From Ichthyophis bannanicus (Eukaryota; Chordata; Amphibia; Gymnophiona; Ichthyophiidae): a DNA stretch of 64,000 nt. The number at the start of each line of letters is the position of its first letter. Positions within the stretch are counted from its first letter, which is position 1. The translations under genes and the position numbers were made by a program. The stretch is taken from the NCBI GenBank assembly GCA_033557465.1, contig CM066047.1, positions 9,254,234 to 9,318,233 of the forward strand, in the 5' to 3' direction. Shown here piece by piece: positions 20,156 through 32,215 of the stretch. The notes beneath the pieces were generated by a model. It was given only the letters and a program-made list of their open reading frames with translations, was not told the DNA's origin and ran no database searches.

Positions 20156-21281
20156 AGGCCCACCAAAGTAAGTTTCTCCCTATTTAATGATCCCTTCACC
20201 ACTACAAACACCCAACCGGGCCTCTCTGGATTCCACTAATTTCCATTATTAATCAAGCATGTAACAGGCCCCTCCTGCCTTGGCACCCCTCTTTGTGAAG
20301 CACAGAATATCTGTGGGTAACTCTTATCCCACAGCAACCCCTGATCCCTCACCCGCAAAAGCATCTCCTGAACAAAGGCAGTCCTAATATTGAAGCTCAC
20401 TATTTGATGAGTCACAAATATATGATTAATGCTGAGAAGCGAATCTTTCAGTCTTTTAATATTCCTTAGTACCGAGAGAAGGTTGCTTCATCATCCATTA
20501 TCTCAGACACATGCTGGACCTGTCATTGGTACCATGTCTGTTCGTTCGTGGGGTACTCTAGCAACCCCCTCCACAATTTCATTTCATTTATCATTACCAA
20601 TTATATGCCTTTCTAATATTCAAAGCGGCATCCGATAAATGTAACTTATTAATTTATACCAATCTATTTCACTATTGGATAGCAATATCCAGATACATTT
20701 TAAAATGTATTTAGTTAATGTTTGCTCTCTGCTGGACAGGGTAATATCTACTCTCCATGCCCATAACTCACCTTTCAGCTGTGACTGAGAAAGCACAAGC
20801 TTCTTATTCAATCTGCAATGTAGGGACAAACTTCTACCCTACAGACTGGTTTTCCCTAGCTGGGCATGTTGCTTTTCTACAACTAAAGGAAAAAAATAGA
20901 GAAATAAAAATAAAAGAACCCAACTCCCTTTGAGGTTTCATTCCTAAGCCAGTCATCTCTTTTTTTTCTAGCACCAGTTACAAACTTTCTCACTTTGCCA
21001 TCTACTCTGCATAATTCATGTACTTGAAGTTCACTCATTTGTTCATTTGTGTTTAAATCTAACCACCCCATGACAGGACACATTCCCTAATGAGATCATG
21101 ACAGCCCATGTCACCACATTTCAGGTGTCTTGGCAAGCCTCCAGCTACAGGAAGAGCAAGCAGCAAGGACATCAGTATTGGTTCCTGTAGGAATGCTGCC
21201 ATTACTGGGTTCCAAAGTTCCAGTGTATTCAAATTATTAACTGTATCATCATCTAAACAATAGAGTTTCCAGTAACTCTGG
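20156..21281. other. No gene recognised
   Basis: No coding region, element terminus or tandem repeat that I can support. Short antisense frames (20620-20829, 21059-21358) show no family resemblance. A CpG-rich repeat unit follows. Confidence 0.5.
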
Positions 21282-22005
21282 TAACCCGGAGGCCCTCCTC
21301 GCCTCCTTCCCAAGTCTTGACATCCCACCATAATATTCCTCCACAAATTCACCAACAACTGTAATTTGGTACAAACCTTTGGTCGCAGCTTTATTAGAAC
21401 CTATAACAACCGACCCAACACGGGCCTGAATATAAAACAATCCAACATAACCCAGCCCCACACCCCTTTGCTGGAGGATGCCCCCCCACCCGCCATCTTA
21501 GTAGCAAGGCGGAGCATCCTCCTCCCCCCAAACCCCTCCGCCTGCCTCGCCATACTAGTAGCAAAGGCCGGCTCCCACCCCCCCGCTACCGGGCCGAGAC
21601 CCCCAACCGGGCTGTCTCGCCCCACCCCGAGGAGCACTTCGCCCCCCACTGCTCGTAAACCAGTTCAAGCCCGCGCCGCTCCTGCGAGCGCTGGCTCTGT
21701 ACCCCGCCCCCGCCAGCTGCAACATCCCAAAACCACCTCCAAAAGGGGCGGGTGGGCGGGAACGCGTCCGCTTCCCGAGGAGCTGCGGCAAGAAGGAGAC
21801 GGCCACGCGGCTCCTCGCAGACACTGCTCCGCCCCCCCTTTGCACGCAGCCAATAAAATCGCTCCGACAACGCGACGGAGCGATTTCAAATGCCGCACGC
21901 ACAGCCTCCTCTCTCTCACCCGCCCCCCGTCACATGCTGGAGGCCGGGCCCGGGCCCAGGTTACTGACGGCTGCGGGACCCGGCCCGCGGCCTCGAGCAT
22001 TGATT
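21282..22005 (-). mobile_element. CpG-rich LTR-like repeat, copy 1
   Basis: Read on the minus strand: a GC-rich start (GGGTCCCGCAGCCG...AGTAACC), a CCAAT-type element (ATTTTATTGGCTGCG), and a GC-rich middle. Then CTTTGCTACTAGTATGGCGA, a short frame of 50 codons, AATAAAGCTGCGACCA, and about 95 further bases to a TTA end. Copies at 23284-24085 (same strand) and 60596-61348 (opposite strand) share start, CCAAT, ATGGCG and AATAAAGCTGCGACC landmarks in the same order. The CpG density is far above surroundings. A Pol II promoter and polyadenylation signal in one 700-800-base unit suggest an LTR or a promoter-bearing retroposon. Not a known family to me. Confidence 0.6.
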
Positions 22006-22199
22006 AGGATCCAACATATACTTCAATTTGTAGTAAGCCATTAAAGAAAATAAATGGTCAAACCAAATAGGACAGGATAAAACTCAGAGAGTTCTAAATC
22101 CTACTTTCACTCTTTGTAATTCAACTCATCTCAAGCAAAATTATTTTACTGCTCAGATTTTGCTTTCTTATCTCATTGTTAGTAGGCATAGACTCTGTT

Positions 22200-22925
22200 G
22201 CCAGACTCCTTCACCATCTGAAACCCATCCCTTGCCACTGTACATATCTCCTGAGCTCTTGATTCTATGCTCAATTACTTAAATGAGATTCTCTCAAGTC
22301 TTCTGAATGCAGACTGCCAACCCATGGGACAACCCATTTTAAAACAATTCCACTGGTTGTGAATACAGATGCGAATCAAATACAAAACAATAATTAACAT
22401 CCTTAAGATACTCCACATTCTAACAGCAGAGCATCTACAACTACTAATCTTAAAATCTTCTGACACCAGGTCAAGAAGGAAAATCATTCAAAACTTACTG
22501 ATTGTTCCAATTCTTAAGGCAAAGAGCAACCAACTGACCTCCAATTGAGCTTTTTCCCTATTTACACAGTCTATTTGGAACTCACTCACAGAGGAAATAA
22601 GAGCTATTGACACAACTATGGAGTTCTGCCGTAGAGTTAAAACACACTTCTTCACGAAATTCTTTGGATCCGACACTTAGCAACAAACAAGAGTCTTTGT
22701 TCACAATGTTAAGATATCCTATCTACCGATTCATCTCATCCCTAGCCGCGTCTCAGTACGTATCCAGGCACTATTTTCCAAATGTTCAATGTCTTGTTAA
22801 TGTTACCCTTATTGTTAAATGTTACCCTTACTTGAACGTTACTATGAGTTCTCTTGTAAAATGCTGAGTTCCATGTAAACCGCTTTGATTATAAGATAAG
22901 GCGGTATAAAAATACTGTTAAATAA
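22200..22925 (+). mobile_element. Degenerate L2 3' part
   Basis: Decayed L2 C-terminal coding (LKQFHWL...MRIKYKTIIN, then IWNSLTEEIRA and KTHFFTKFF) and a 3' end with the hairpin CCGCTTT...AAGGCGG (22880-22906) and TAAATAAA. The short antisense frames here are shadows. Confidence 0.7.
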
Positions 22926-23052
22926 ACAAATGTTTCTTTTGTGTATTCCAATTTCTCTCACTCAATTACATTGTAAATTCCATCCACTTTAAGTTGTTTG
23001 TAAACCACTTTGACTTTCAGATAAAGTGGTATAAAATGTTATTAAATAAATT
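22926..23052 (+). mobile_element. Second L2-type tail
   Basis: A separate 3' end directly after the first: TAAACCACTTTGACTTTCAGATAAAGTGGTATAA, an ACCACTTT/AAAGTGGT stem, then ATTAAATAAATTTT. It represents the other tail subtype found in this window. Confidence 0.65.
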
Positions 23053-23283
23053 TTAAAAACCCCCACAGGTGTCCTGAAAGAATAGGCAAACTGCAGAGGC
23101 CCCTGCTTGTGTAGTTGTCCTTCCATTATTCTGAATTCAGGCAGACAGCTCTACAGGGCAATATCACACATCTATCAGATAAATGGTGCACTAAAATTCA
23201 AACCCCAGCTGTCTTAAATGAAAGAACAGACTGAAACCTGAATCCATACAAAGCACTATGTAACCGTGGTATCCGGATGCCCT

Positions 23284-24085
23284 ACTCGGCATGGGTCCTC
23301 CCCCCCCCCCTTCCATCACCCCGCCCCCCCCCAACCATTGACAAAGCACACGGACGTCGAGTATTGGTGTTAAAGCATGGTCGCAGCTTTTATTAACAGT
23401 AAGAACACCGGCCCGACATGGGCCAACTCAGCAATTCAAACCATAACAGAGAAGAGCCCCCCCCCCTTCCACCCGTCATCCGGATGATGCCCCCCACCAG
23501 CCGTATAGCAAAGTGGAGCACCATCCAACCCCCCCCCCCCAGTTACCCCTTCACGCCCGCCTCGCCATGTTAGCAAAGGCCGGCTGAAGGGGTTGCCTAA
23601 TTCCGGGTAGAGACCCCAACCGGGACGTCTCCCCCAACCCGCATAGCCGTGCCGCTCACATGACAGCGGCCTCCAGCTGAAATGAGCCGCCGGGTCAGCG
23701 AGCACCAGTTCGCCACCCCGCTCGCAAGGCCCGAAGAACGCCACCCTATCGCCCCCCCCCCACCCGGGGCGGCCAGAAACCACCGACCCCAACCCAACCG
23801 AAAACAAAGGGCGGGAGGGAGGGAGGGAAACCTTTTTAGTCGCGAGCAAGGAGGAAAAGGGGAGATCGCCGGCCGGCGTTCCCTCCTTGCTCGCGCTGAC
23901 TCCGCCCCGCGACCGTCAAACGGCCAATCATTGGGCTCCCGCTGTAGCGCGTGGAGCCCACAGGGCGCATGCCTGGCTGCGCCTCACCCCCCCCCCCCCC
24001 GAGAAGCGGCCTGCCTCGTGGCCGGGCCCCGGAACCCGGTTACCAGGCAGCCGCGGGACCGGGGCCCGGCGGCTAAGCCGGTACT
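23284..24085 (-). mobile_element. CpG-rich LTR-like repeat, copy 2
   Basis: Minus-strand order: GGTCCCGCGGCTGCC...GTAACCGGG start, CCAATGATTGGCC, GC-rich middle, CTTTGCTAACATGGCGAGGC, then AATAAAAGCTGCGACCA and a further 100 bases. The short frame after ATGGCG stops after five codons here. C runs of 10-14 bases occur near 23290-23330 and 23985. The long Pro/Arg-rich frames in either strand are products of GC composition. Confidence 0.6.
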
Positions 24086-24089
24086 TCCT

Positions 24090-24480
24090 GTTCCGAAAGG
24101 ACTGAAGACTGGGGAAGTTCGTGAAATTCTGTGTTTCTTTGGACCATACGTAGTCTATGGTGCTGTGACACCCAGAATTCTATTCCCTCAGACGCAGTAC
24201 ATTATTCCATTCCCCATTTCCACGGCAAATGGTACCAAAATAGAATTTTTGAAATCCTCTACATATATGAGTCATTCATTTAGCTTTGCAAGACATTTGA
24301 AACACTGACTCTGTCTGTAGCCCTCTGAGTAGATGACCAAGGACTTTCAGTCTCATTGCAGAAGTAAAACAGCATAAAATACATGCCATGCTACTTGGCC
24401 AGTGCTTTAGCCATGTGGAATCAACTGACCTCTTTTTCAAAGCTGTTCTTGCTGCAGGATGCATCAATAAAAGAAAATAA
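24090..24480. other. No feature recognised
   Basis: Sequence between the CpG-rich unit and L2 remnants, without recognisable coding or element ends. Confidence 0.45.
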
Positions 24481-25575
24481 ATTTTATCACTCTTATGACT
24501 AATCTTTTCCCGGCAAGAAAGGTCCTGGTGTTTTGTTCAGCAGCTCCCGTTCCACTGGTAAACTTATGTTTCAAAAAGATAACATCAGAGAACACAGAAA
24601 CAATAAACATACTCAACATATCAAACAAATCATTGACAATATGCCTAGTATACCGATCCCCAAAACCCACAATTGACAAACTATCAGCTGCCTTAGAAAC
24701 TCTGCTCAACAACACTGCACAAATGAAAAACTTTTCTACTACTAGGGGATTTCAACCTTTGCTCAGCACCAATAAAACAAACATGCATTCTTGGAAGCCA
24801 TGAATGCACTGAATTACAAAAAAACAATTTAAAAACAACCCATGAAAAAGGTAGTACTCTAGGCCTCATATTCACTGCTAAGGACATGCTGGGAGCAAAA
24901 CATACTTCCACTACCCCAATTGAACCTATAGCTCGACCACAGCATAATCCATTTTCAAGTGCCACACATGGAAACCAAAGCCAACAAAACACAGAATAGT
25001 AAACCAACGATTCAGATAATTTGGCAAGGAAACATTCCTCAATGAAGTACTCTCCCAATTGAATTCAGAAACATGACATAGGTACGGTACACTGATAAAT
25101 AACTAGAACAAAACAATAGAAAATGTAGTTTTAGCAACACCAACAGCCCAAAATAAAACAAAGGATTGCAAGGTATACCAAAGAACTAAGAGACATCAAA
25201 AGACAACTTAGAATGACTGAACTCAAATGGCATCACTCAAAACTGATACATGATTGAGACATACTCTTTACATGATTAAACTCCAGGAATACCATACAAA
25301 GCTAATTATAAACTCAATTGACCACGAGAATTATTTAACATAGTAACATAGTAAACATACTCCTATAACTTGCATACAGCATTCCAACTGTAACTGTAAA
25401 TAGGCCACATAACACTGTCTATAACCGTATTAAATGTTTACATTAGATCAATGAAAATACCAGCCCAGTATTTGTAAACAAGTTTAAGTTATTGAGTTTA
25501 ATTTTGTTTGTTTTGTTTGCTCTGCTTCTTTATTCATAACACCACATTTCAATGTAAACTGTATTAAGTTTGTTC
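24481..25575 (+). mobile_element. Degenerate L2 remnants
   Basis: A frame at 24495-24803 resembles the L2 endonuclease (INILNISNKSLTICLVYRSPKPTIDKL, then decayed GDFNL). Further text (STLGLIFTAKDML; ELRDIKRQLRMTELKW) runs to about 25330 with many stops. Beyond 25330 only AT-rich sequence is seen. Confidence 0.6.
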
Positions 25576-25813
25576 AGTTATTTATTTATAGCTCTTTTAT
25601 ACCGCACTCTTTCTCATCAGCGCGGTTTACATTAAAACAGGAATACTCATTGCAAGCAACAGGCTGTGGTGAGTTTACATATAACAGGAGAGTTCAACTG
25701 GGATTATAACTTTGGGAAACTTTATACATATTTGTAAAAAACTTATATACAAAGAATAGATTTTCTTATTAACATCTTGAGTAAATAGGGTAATTATAAT
25801 TTTACTTTGAGTG

Positions 25814-26980
25814 TTAGGGGGTTGGTGATGCGTTTTGGAAATGGAGAATGAAGAGGTGGTGCTTTATGGCTTTTCGGAATTGTTTGAGGTCAGTAATTGC
25901 TCTAATGTTGGGAGGTAGGTTGTTCCAGCATCTGGGTGCGTAGTATGTGAAAGCCCTGTCTGTTGTTGAACGTTTGCATTTTGTGGCCTCAGGTGGTGTA
26001 ACTAGGGTATTTGTCGTTGCTGACCTCCTGGATCTGATGTTGGGAGAGTGATGGAGGAGTTTTGAGATTGATGAGGGGGCTATAGTATTTATCGCTTTAA
26101 AGGTCATGAGAAGGGCTTTATATGTTATTCTGCAGTCTATGGGGAGCCAGTGAAGCTCCTTTAGGATGGGTGTTATATGATCGCTCTTTGAGGCACCGTA
26201 TAGGACACGGGCTGCGGCGTTCATAGCCAGTTGTAATGTATTTAGGGTGTTTTTTGGGAGACCATGGAGTATTATGTTCGCATAGTCGAAGTGGGGTGTG
26301 ACTATGGTTTGGAATATAGTTCTGAAGCTGTCTGTGTCAAGCAAATTTTTCAGGTGGCGCAAGGTCCTTATTTTGAAATAAATGGTTTTCACCGTGCGGT
26401 TGATATGTTCTTTGAAGTCCAGTCGATGGTCCAGTATTACTCCGAGGTATTTTATGGAGGGCTTGATTGGGAGGTCTGCGTCTCGTACTTTTAGGGTCTC
26501 AGGTGGTGAGAATTCTCTGTTTTTCGTGACGATCAGTACTTCAGTTTTTTTGTAATTTATTCGCATATTCTGGGATAGGAGCCAGTCTGCTATTGCATTA
26601 AAGCAATCTACTAGTGTTGTGTAATCTGGGAGCTTGACATTGAATGGTGTGAATATTAGTACATCATCTGCATAGATCAGTGAGGATATGCCAAAGGAGC
26701 GAGTGATCTCGCATAGAGGCTGCATGTAAATGTTAAATAGTAGCGCTGACAGCGATGAGCCCTGGGGTACTCCTTGTTTTAACTGGAACGGTTCTGAGGT
26801 ACCAGCAACGGTCCTGACGTGTTGCAAGCGATCTTCCAGGTATGATTTGCACCATTCCCATGCCAGCCCGTGGATTCCCTTTTCATATAGACGTGTTAGT
26901 AGTATTTCATGGTCCACAGAGTCAAATGCTGCAGATATGTCGAGGAATATTAGTGCAAAGCCCTTTTTGATGTTGTCCAA
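25814..26980 (-). pseudogene. L2 RT palm to C-terminus
   Basis: A 388-codon open frame: FALIFLDISAAFDSVDHEILL (about residue 8), LKQGVPQGSSLSALLFNIY, LIYADDVLIFTPF (about 105), IKYLGVILDHRLDFK, HITPILKELHWLPIDCRITYK, YYAPRCWNNLPPNIRA. Both catalytic aspartates of YADD are present. The start ATG is internal to the original protein; the upstream half lies in the next frame. Confidence 0.85.
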
Positions 26981-27059
26981 CCCGCTGATGAGTGTGTTGG
27001 TTAATGTAGTCAGCAGTGTCTCTACTCCGTGGGCTTCCCTGAATCCATGCTGACAGGGG

Positions 27060-27866
27060 TCAAGCGGTGAGGTGGTGTCTGTGTTGTTGGATCTGATTGT
27101 TGGTTACTTTCTCAATTATTTTGGATAGTAGCGGTATACTAGATATCGGGCGGTATGAATCTTCTCTTGTTGGGTCTAGATGATTGTTCTTTATTAGCGG
27201 TCTTATGGAGGTCTGCTTTAGGGCCGATGGGAAGATGCCTGTTGAGAAGGACATCTTTATTATTTCTGCTATGACTGGGCTAAAGTCGGATCGCATAGCT
27301 CTTATCCAGTGTGCTGGGCAAGGGTCGTTAGGTGCTGTGGTGGTATTCATTTTGGTGATGATGTCTTCAATGCATTTTGCTGAAGGCGAAGAGAGTTGAA
27401 GGAGTGGGAGATTTCGAGTTTGTTGCTGGGGGGGACTTGGGGATGAAGAAATTGTTGTTCTGATAGCTTTAGATTGTATAAAGTTGGCATACTTCTGAGG
27501 GTGTATGGGTTCCTGTTGAGGTGGTGACGGTTCTGTAGTTAGTGATTTTACTAGATTGAAGAGCTCCCGAGGTTTGTTTAGCAAGCGGTTGAGGAGTTCA
27601 TAGTGGTAGGTTTTTCTTGTGGCCCATATTGCTTCACGATGGTCTCGCAGGTGGGTTAAGTATGTTTTTTGATCTGTTGGGTTATGAGATTTGCGCCACT
27701 TTCTTTCAAGCTTCCTCAAGATAGTAAGAGACTTCCTTAGTTCTTGGGAGAACCATGGTGCAGATGGTCTTTTCACTATATTATTATTCGTTGTTGGGTT
27801 TTTGCGGGCTGGCGGTAGTATGGCGTATTGGTTGATGGTTTTCATTCCATGTGGCGACCATGTCAT
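27060..27866 (-). pseudogene. L2 ORF2 linker and RT fingers
   Basis: A 268-codon frame between endonuclease and RT palm: APWFSQELRKSLTILRKLERKWRK, NKPRELFNLVKSLTTEPSPP, TTTAPNDPCPAHWIRA, SYRPISSIPLLSKIIEKV. It ends at a frameshift in the QIQQH region, after which PLDPCQHGFREAHGVETLL continues in the other frame up to the 388-codon frame. Confidence 0.85.
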
Positions 27867-28062
27867 TTATGTTGGAGGAAGGTTGATTGAGTTTTGGAAG
27901 TATGTGTTTCTTGATTTCTTCTTCGTTGAGGGGTTTGAAGCGAGTGAAGTTTGTTGGTGAACTTTTTGTTGTATCAGTGAATGGGTGTTGATGTGCTGGA
28001 ATTGTGAATATTATAAGGCTGTGGTCTGACCATGGGACCGGAGTGATGGATAGGTCGAAACT

Positions 28063-28345
28063 ATATGTAATGTATATGTATATGTATATGTATACTATAT
28101 GTATACATATACATTACATTATATTACATTATATTATTATTATATTATTACATTATATAGTATATTATATAGTAATAATATATTATATTATATTATATAT
28201 ATATATTATAGTAATAATATATTATATAGTAATAATATAATAATACTATATAATATAGTATATTATATAGTATTATTATATTATTACATTATATAGTATA
28301 CATATGTATATGTATACTATATGTGTATATGTACTATATTATTAT
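28063..28345. repeat. AT-rich TATA/ATGTAT microsatellite
   Basis: About 280 bases of ATGTAT, TATAT and TAATA units with strong self-complementarity. Encoded frames are meaningless Tyr/Ile strings. It sits exactly between the truncated 5' end of an antisense L2 and the 3' tail of a plus-strand L2. Confidence 0.9.
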
Positions 28346-29187
28346 ATGTAAGCTACCTTGATTATACTGAGAAAGCGGTATATAAAACTCACAAATAAAT
28401 AAACAAATTCCTTAGTTACAAGACAGCACAGTTGGCGTACCCAGCCCACAATTTCAAACAGAGTTCTTCCAAAGCAAATAAAACCAGCCACATCACAGTG
28501 CCTCACACCAACCAACAAATCATGGTGGTCTTTTAACTCCATCACCCTGCAATACATTAAAAAAAAACATAAACACAAATCTGAACACAACATCCTCACT
28601 AGATCCATGTCCAGTAATATGGATTAGAAAGCTAGAACCAAACTATGTTTGATAATAACAAAAATAGCACAACTATCTCTTGAGCTGGGATACATGCCTA
28701 ACAGCCTAAAGATCACCTCAGTATACCCCTCACTCGATACTAATAACCCAGCATCATACATGTCCACATCTAGCCTACCCTTCTTGGCTAAGATAATTGA
28801 GAAAGTAATTCAAAAATAACTCCAAGATTACTTCAATATGTACGCACTGCTGGATCCCACAGCAACACAGCTTTAGACCACACCATGGAGTAGAAATGCT
28901 ATTAACCTCTCTGAGGGACAGACACATACAAGACACCCAGCAACCTAAGCATTTCTGGACGTAACAGCAGCATTGGACTCAATCCCTGATAACATCCTAT
29001 TAGTGCGACTACAAGCAATTGCAATAAAAGGCATAACACTAGAATGGTTCCACTCACATTTAACAAACCGACAACTACAGGTAAAAACAGGATAGACAAA
29101 ATCACCTCCATTCTATCAACAGCAAGGTGTCCCACAAGGATCAGCTTTATCCTCCCTACTTTTCAATATATATACACACATCCTATA
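28346..29187 (+). mobile_element. L2 tail followed by a degenerate L2 copy
   Basis: 28346-28410 is an L2-type 3' end (GATTATACTGAGAAAGCGGTATATAAAA, then AAATAAATAAACAAA). 28420-29187 is decayed L2 ORF2 (SSLDPCPVIWIRKLE, then GVPQGSALSSLLFNIYTH near 29130-29170) with many stops. These are two old insertions. Confidence 0.65.
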
Positions 29188-29303
29188 TTTTATTTATTTA
29201 TTCAGACAGTTTTGTATATTACCTTATCCTTCAGTCAAAGTGGTCACAACACAATTGGGAGATACATTTAACACGAGAGGGATATGAGACACACACACTA
29301 ATA
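29188..29303 (-). mobile_element. L2-tailed SINE fragment
   Basis: Antisense TATTTATTTATT tail and the hairpin variant ACCTTATCCTTCAGTCAAAGTGGT, continuing with CACAACACAATTGGGAGATACATTTAAC. The same text occurs at 63061-63125, where the CORE part of the SINE is also present. Confidence 0.65.
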
Positions 29304-29679
29304 CGTTCTCCGAAATGCTTCGCGTTCCATGCGCAGGACCCAAAAGGCAGGCAGAGCTCCGGAGTCTCAATGCGTGGATGAGACAATGGTGCAGAAATGA
29401 GGATTTTGGATTTGTTAGGAACTGGGGAACATTCTGGGGAAAGGAGGGGCTCTTCCGAAGGGATGGGCTTCACCTTAACCGGGATGGAACCAGGCTGCTG
29501 GCATTAACCTTTAAAAAGGAGAGAGAGCAGCTTTTAAACTAGATAATAGGGGAAAGCCAACAGTAGCCCAGGAGCGCATGGTTCAGAAGAATGTATCCTT
29601 GAAGGATATGACCAAGAGCAGAGAGGTTCCAAAAAACAATAAAGTAGCACAAATGCCCTCGAGTATGGAGAAGACACAG

Positions 29680-30433
29680 CTTAAAGATCCCAAATTACCC
29701 ATGTCTACCAATAGACAGATTAATATGAATAAAATACATTCTCTAAAATGCTTGTATGCCAATGCTAGAAGTCTAAAAAATAAGATGGGAGAGTTAGAAT
29801 ATATAGCACTATATGAGAGGTTAGATATGATTGGAATATCAGAGACATGGTGGAAGGAGGACAACCAGTGGGACACTGTGATACCTGGGTACAAACTATA
29901 TCGTAATGATAGAACTGATCAAATTGGTGGAGGGGTTGCGCTCTATGTTAGAGAGGGCATTGAGTAAGAAAGGATTAAAGTTTTACAGGAAACAAAATTT
30001 GCTGTAGAATCTCTATGGATTGAAATTCCATGTAAAAAGGGAAAGGCGATGGCAGTGGGGGTGTACTATCGAGCGCCTGGCCAGAATGAACAAATGGATG
30101 ATGAAATGCTCAAAGAAATCAAGGAAGCTAACAAAAGAAACAGCGCAGTAATAATAATGGGTGATTTCAATTACCCCGGTATCGACTGGGTCAGTGTCAC
30201 GGCAGGACATGCTAGGGAGATAAAGTTCCTAGATGAAATAAATGACTGCTTCTTGGAGCAGCTGGTTCATGAACTGACCAGAGGGGAAGCCATATTAGAC
30301 CTAGTCCTTAGTGGAACACCAGATCTTGTGCAACAGATAAGGGTGTTGGGGCCACTTGGCAATAGTGATCATAGCATGATCGTGTTTGATTTAATTAGTG
30401 GAAGAGGGATAGTAAGGAAATCCACAGTACATA
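29680..30433 (+). pseudogene. CR1 endonuclease domain
   Basis: Text in one frame with a single stop near 29965: LYANARSLKNKMGELE, MIGISETWWKE, IGGGVALYVREGIE, then VGVYYRAPGQNEQMDDEM, IIMGDFNYPGIDW, ILDLVLSGTPDLVQ, LGNSDHSMIVFDL. These are the apurinic-type endonuclease motifs of CR1. It is cut at KSTV by the antisense CR1 and resumes at 32216 with FRKGDYDKMRKILKKK. Confidence 0.85.
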
Positions 30434-32215
30434 AGAACATAAGATATGCCATACTGGGTCAGACCAAGGTCCATGAAGCCCAGTATTCTGTTTCCAACAG
30501 TGGCCAATCTAGGTCATATGTACCTAGCAGTTTCCCCAAGAGACACAAGTTCCACAATGCTTGTACTGGGTCAAGCATTGATATCTTCGGTCACTTCTTA
30601 ATAACGGTTTATGGACCTTTCCTCCAGGAACTTGTCCAAACCTTTTTTAAACCCAGCTACACTAACAGCCTTTACTACATCCTCCGGTAATAAATTCCAG
30701 AGTTTGATTACACGTTGAGTGAAAAAATATTTTCTTTTTTTAGTCTTAAATAGTTTACCCTGTAGCTTCATTGCATGTCCCCTAGTCTTTCTATATTCTG
30801 ATAAGGTAAACAATCGATCTACGTTTACCCGTTCCACTCCGTTCATTAATTTATAGACTTCTATCATATCTCCCCTCAGCCGTCTCTTTTCCAGGTTATA
30901 GAGCCCTAACCTTTTTAGCCTTTCTTCATAGGAGTATCCTTCCATCCCCTTTACCATTTTGGTGGCTCTTCTCTGAACCTTTTCTAAAATCGCTATATCC
31001 TTTTTAAGATACGGCGACCAGAATTGCACACAATATTCAAGGTGCGGTCTCACCATGGAACGATATAGAGGCATTATAATATCTTTTGTTTTATTTTCCA
31101 TTCCTTTCCTTATCATACCTAGCATTCTATTTGCTCTCTTGGCCGCCGCTGCACACTGGGCCGAGGGTTTTAACATGTTATCCACAATGACGCCTAAATC
31201 TTTTTCCTGGGTGGTGGTTCCTAATGTGGAACCTTGCATCGTGTAACCATAGTTTGGGTTGTTCTTCCCTAGGTGCATAACCTTGCACTTGTCCACATTA
31301 AATTTAATCTGCCATTTTGATGCCCAGTCTTCCAATTTATCAAGATCCTCTTGCAATTTTTCACAATCCTGTTGGTTTTTAACAACTTTAAATAGTTTTG
31401 TGTCATCTGCAAATTTGATCACCTCACTCGTTATTCCACTTTCCAGGTCATTTATGAATATGTCAAAAAGCAGCAGATCCCTGGGGTACACCACTATTCA
31501 CCTTTCTCCATTGGGAAAATTGGCCATTTAGCCCTACCCTCTGCTTTCTATCTTTTAACCAGTTCCTGATCCACAATAGTACACTGCCTCCTATCCCATG
31601 ACTCTTTAGTTTTGCCAAAAGTCTCTGATGAGGGACCTTGTCAAAGGCTTTCTGAAAGTCCAGATACACAATATCAACCGACTCACCTTTGTCCACCTGT
31701 TTATTCACTCCTTCAAAAAAACATAACAGATTAGTAAGAGAAGATCTTCCTTGTCTAAAGCCATGTTGGCTGTCTCCCATTAGGTTGTGAGTATCTACAT
31801 GCTGAGTAATTTTATTCTTTATGATGGTTTCTACCATTTTTCCCGGTACTGACGTCAGGCTCACCGGTCTGTAGTTTCCCGGATCACCCCTGGAACCCTT
31901 TTTAAAAATTGGTGTTACATTGGCGATCCTCCGATCTTCAGGTATTAGAGATGATTTTAATGATAGTTCACAGATTACTGATAGCAGGTCTGCAATCTCA
32001 TATTTCAGTTCTTTCAACACCCTTGGATGTATACCATCCGGCCCAGGTGATTTGCTACTCTTCAGTTTATCTAATAGTTGTAAGACATCTTCCCGATGTA
32101 TCGATATTTCCTTCAATTCTTCCGCACCTTTAAATACCACTTCAGTCATGGGTAACATCCCTACATCTTCCTCAGTAAAGACCGAAGCAAAGAATTCATT
32201 CAGTACTACCTTTTA
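30434..32215 (-). mobile_element. CR1 LINE, antisense, 5' truncated, nested
   Basis: Starts (in antisense) at NEFFASVFTEEDVGML and runs through RT and C-terminus to the 3' end ACATAAGAACATAAGATATG at 30434. AGTAC occurs at both junctions and fits a short duplication; removing the copy restores the host frame (STV joined to PFNFRKGD). Two long frames (31463-32158 and 30598-31494) are split by an 11-base deletion near 31478. Confidence 0.85.
30598..32158 (-). pseudogene. Inner CR1 RT and C-terminus, one frameshift
   Basis: Upper frame: LDKLKSSKSPGPDGIHPRVLKEL, NYRPVSLTSVPGKMVETI, HGFRQGRSSLTNLL, VYLDFQKAFDKVPHQRL, SGVPQGS. Lower frame: [91 protein letters not shown]. Compared with the outer copy, 11 bases (GTGCTGGGTCC) are missing after GGGATCT, which alone breaks the frame. 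Confidence 0.85.

Larger units (their letters stand above)
25576..28062 (-). mobile_element. L2-clade LINE, antisense, 5' truncated
   Basis: From the 3' tail (TTTATTTATAG at 25579, terminal hairpin ACCGC...GCGGT 25600-25627) through the RT and linker. It reaches the end of the endonuclease (PVPWSDHSLIIF at about 28040-28010 in antisense). The 5' break at 28062 coincides with the start of an AT-rich repeat. One frameshift near 27060-27085 separates the two long frames, so this copy is recent. Confidence 0.85.

Noticed and set aside
21366..22007. A 213-codon frame and several antisense frames in the CpG-rich unit
   Set aside because: High GC leaves all frames open; the text is Pro/Ala/Arg-rich and not shared between the copies. 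The same holds for 23436-24308 and 47380-48006.
28004..28296. Tyr/Ile-rich frames
   Set aside because: Translation of an AT microsatellite.
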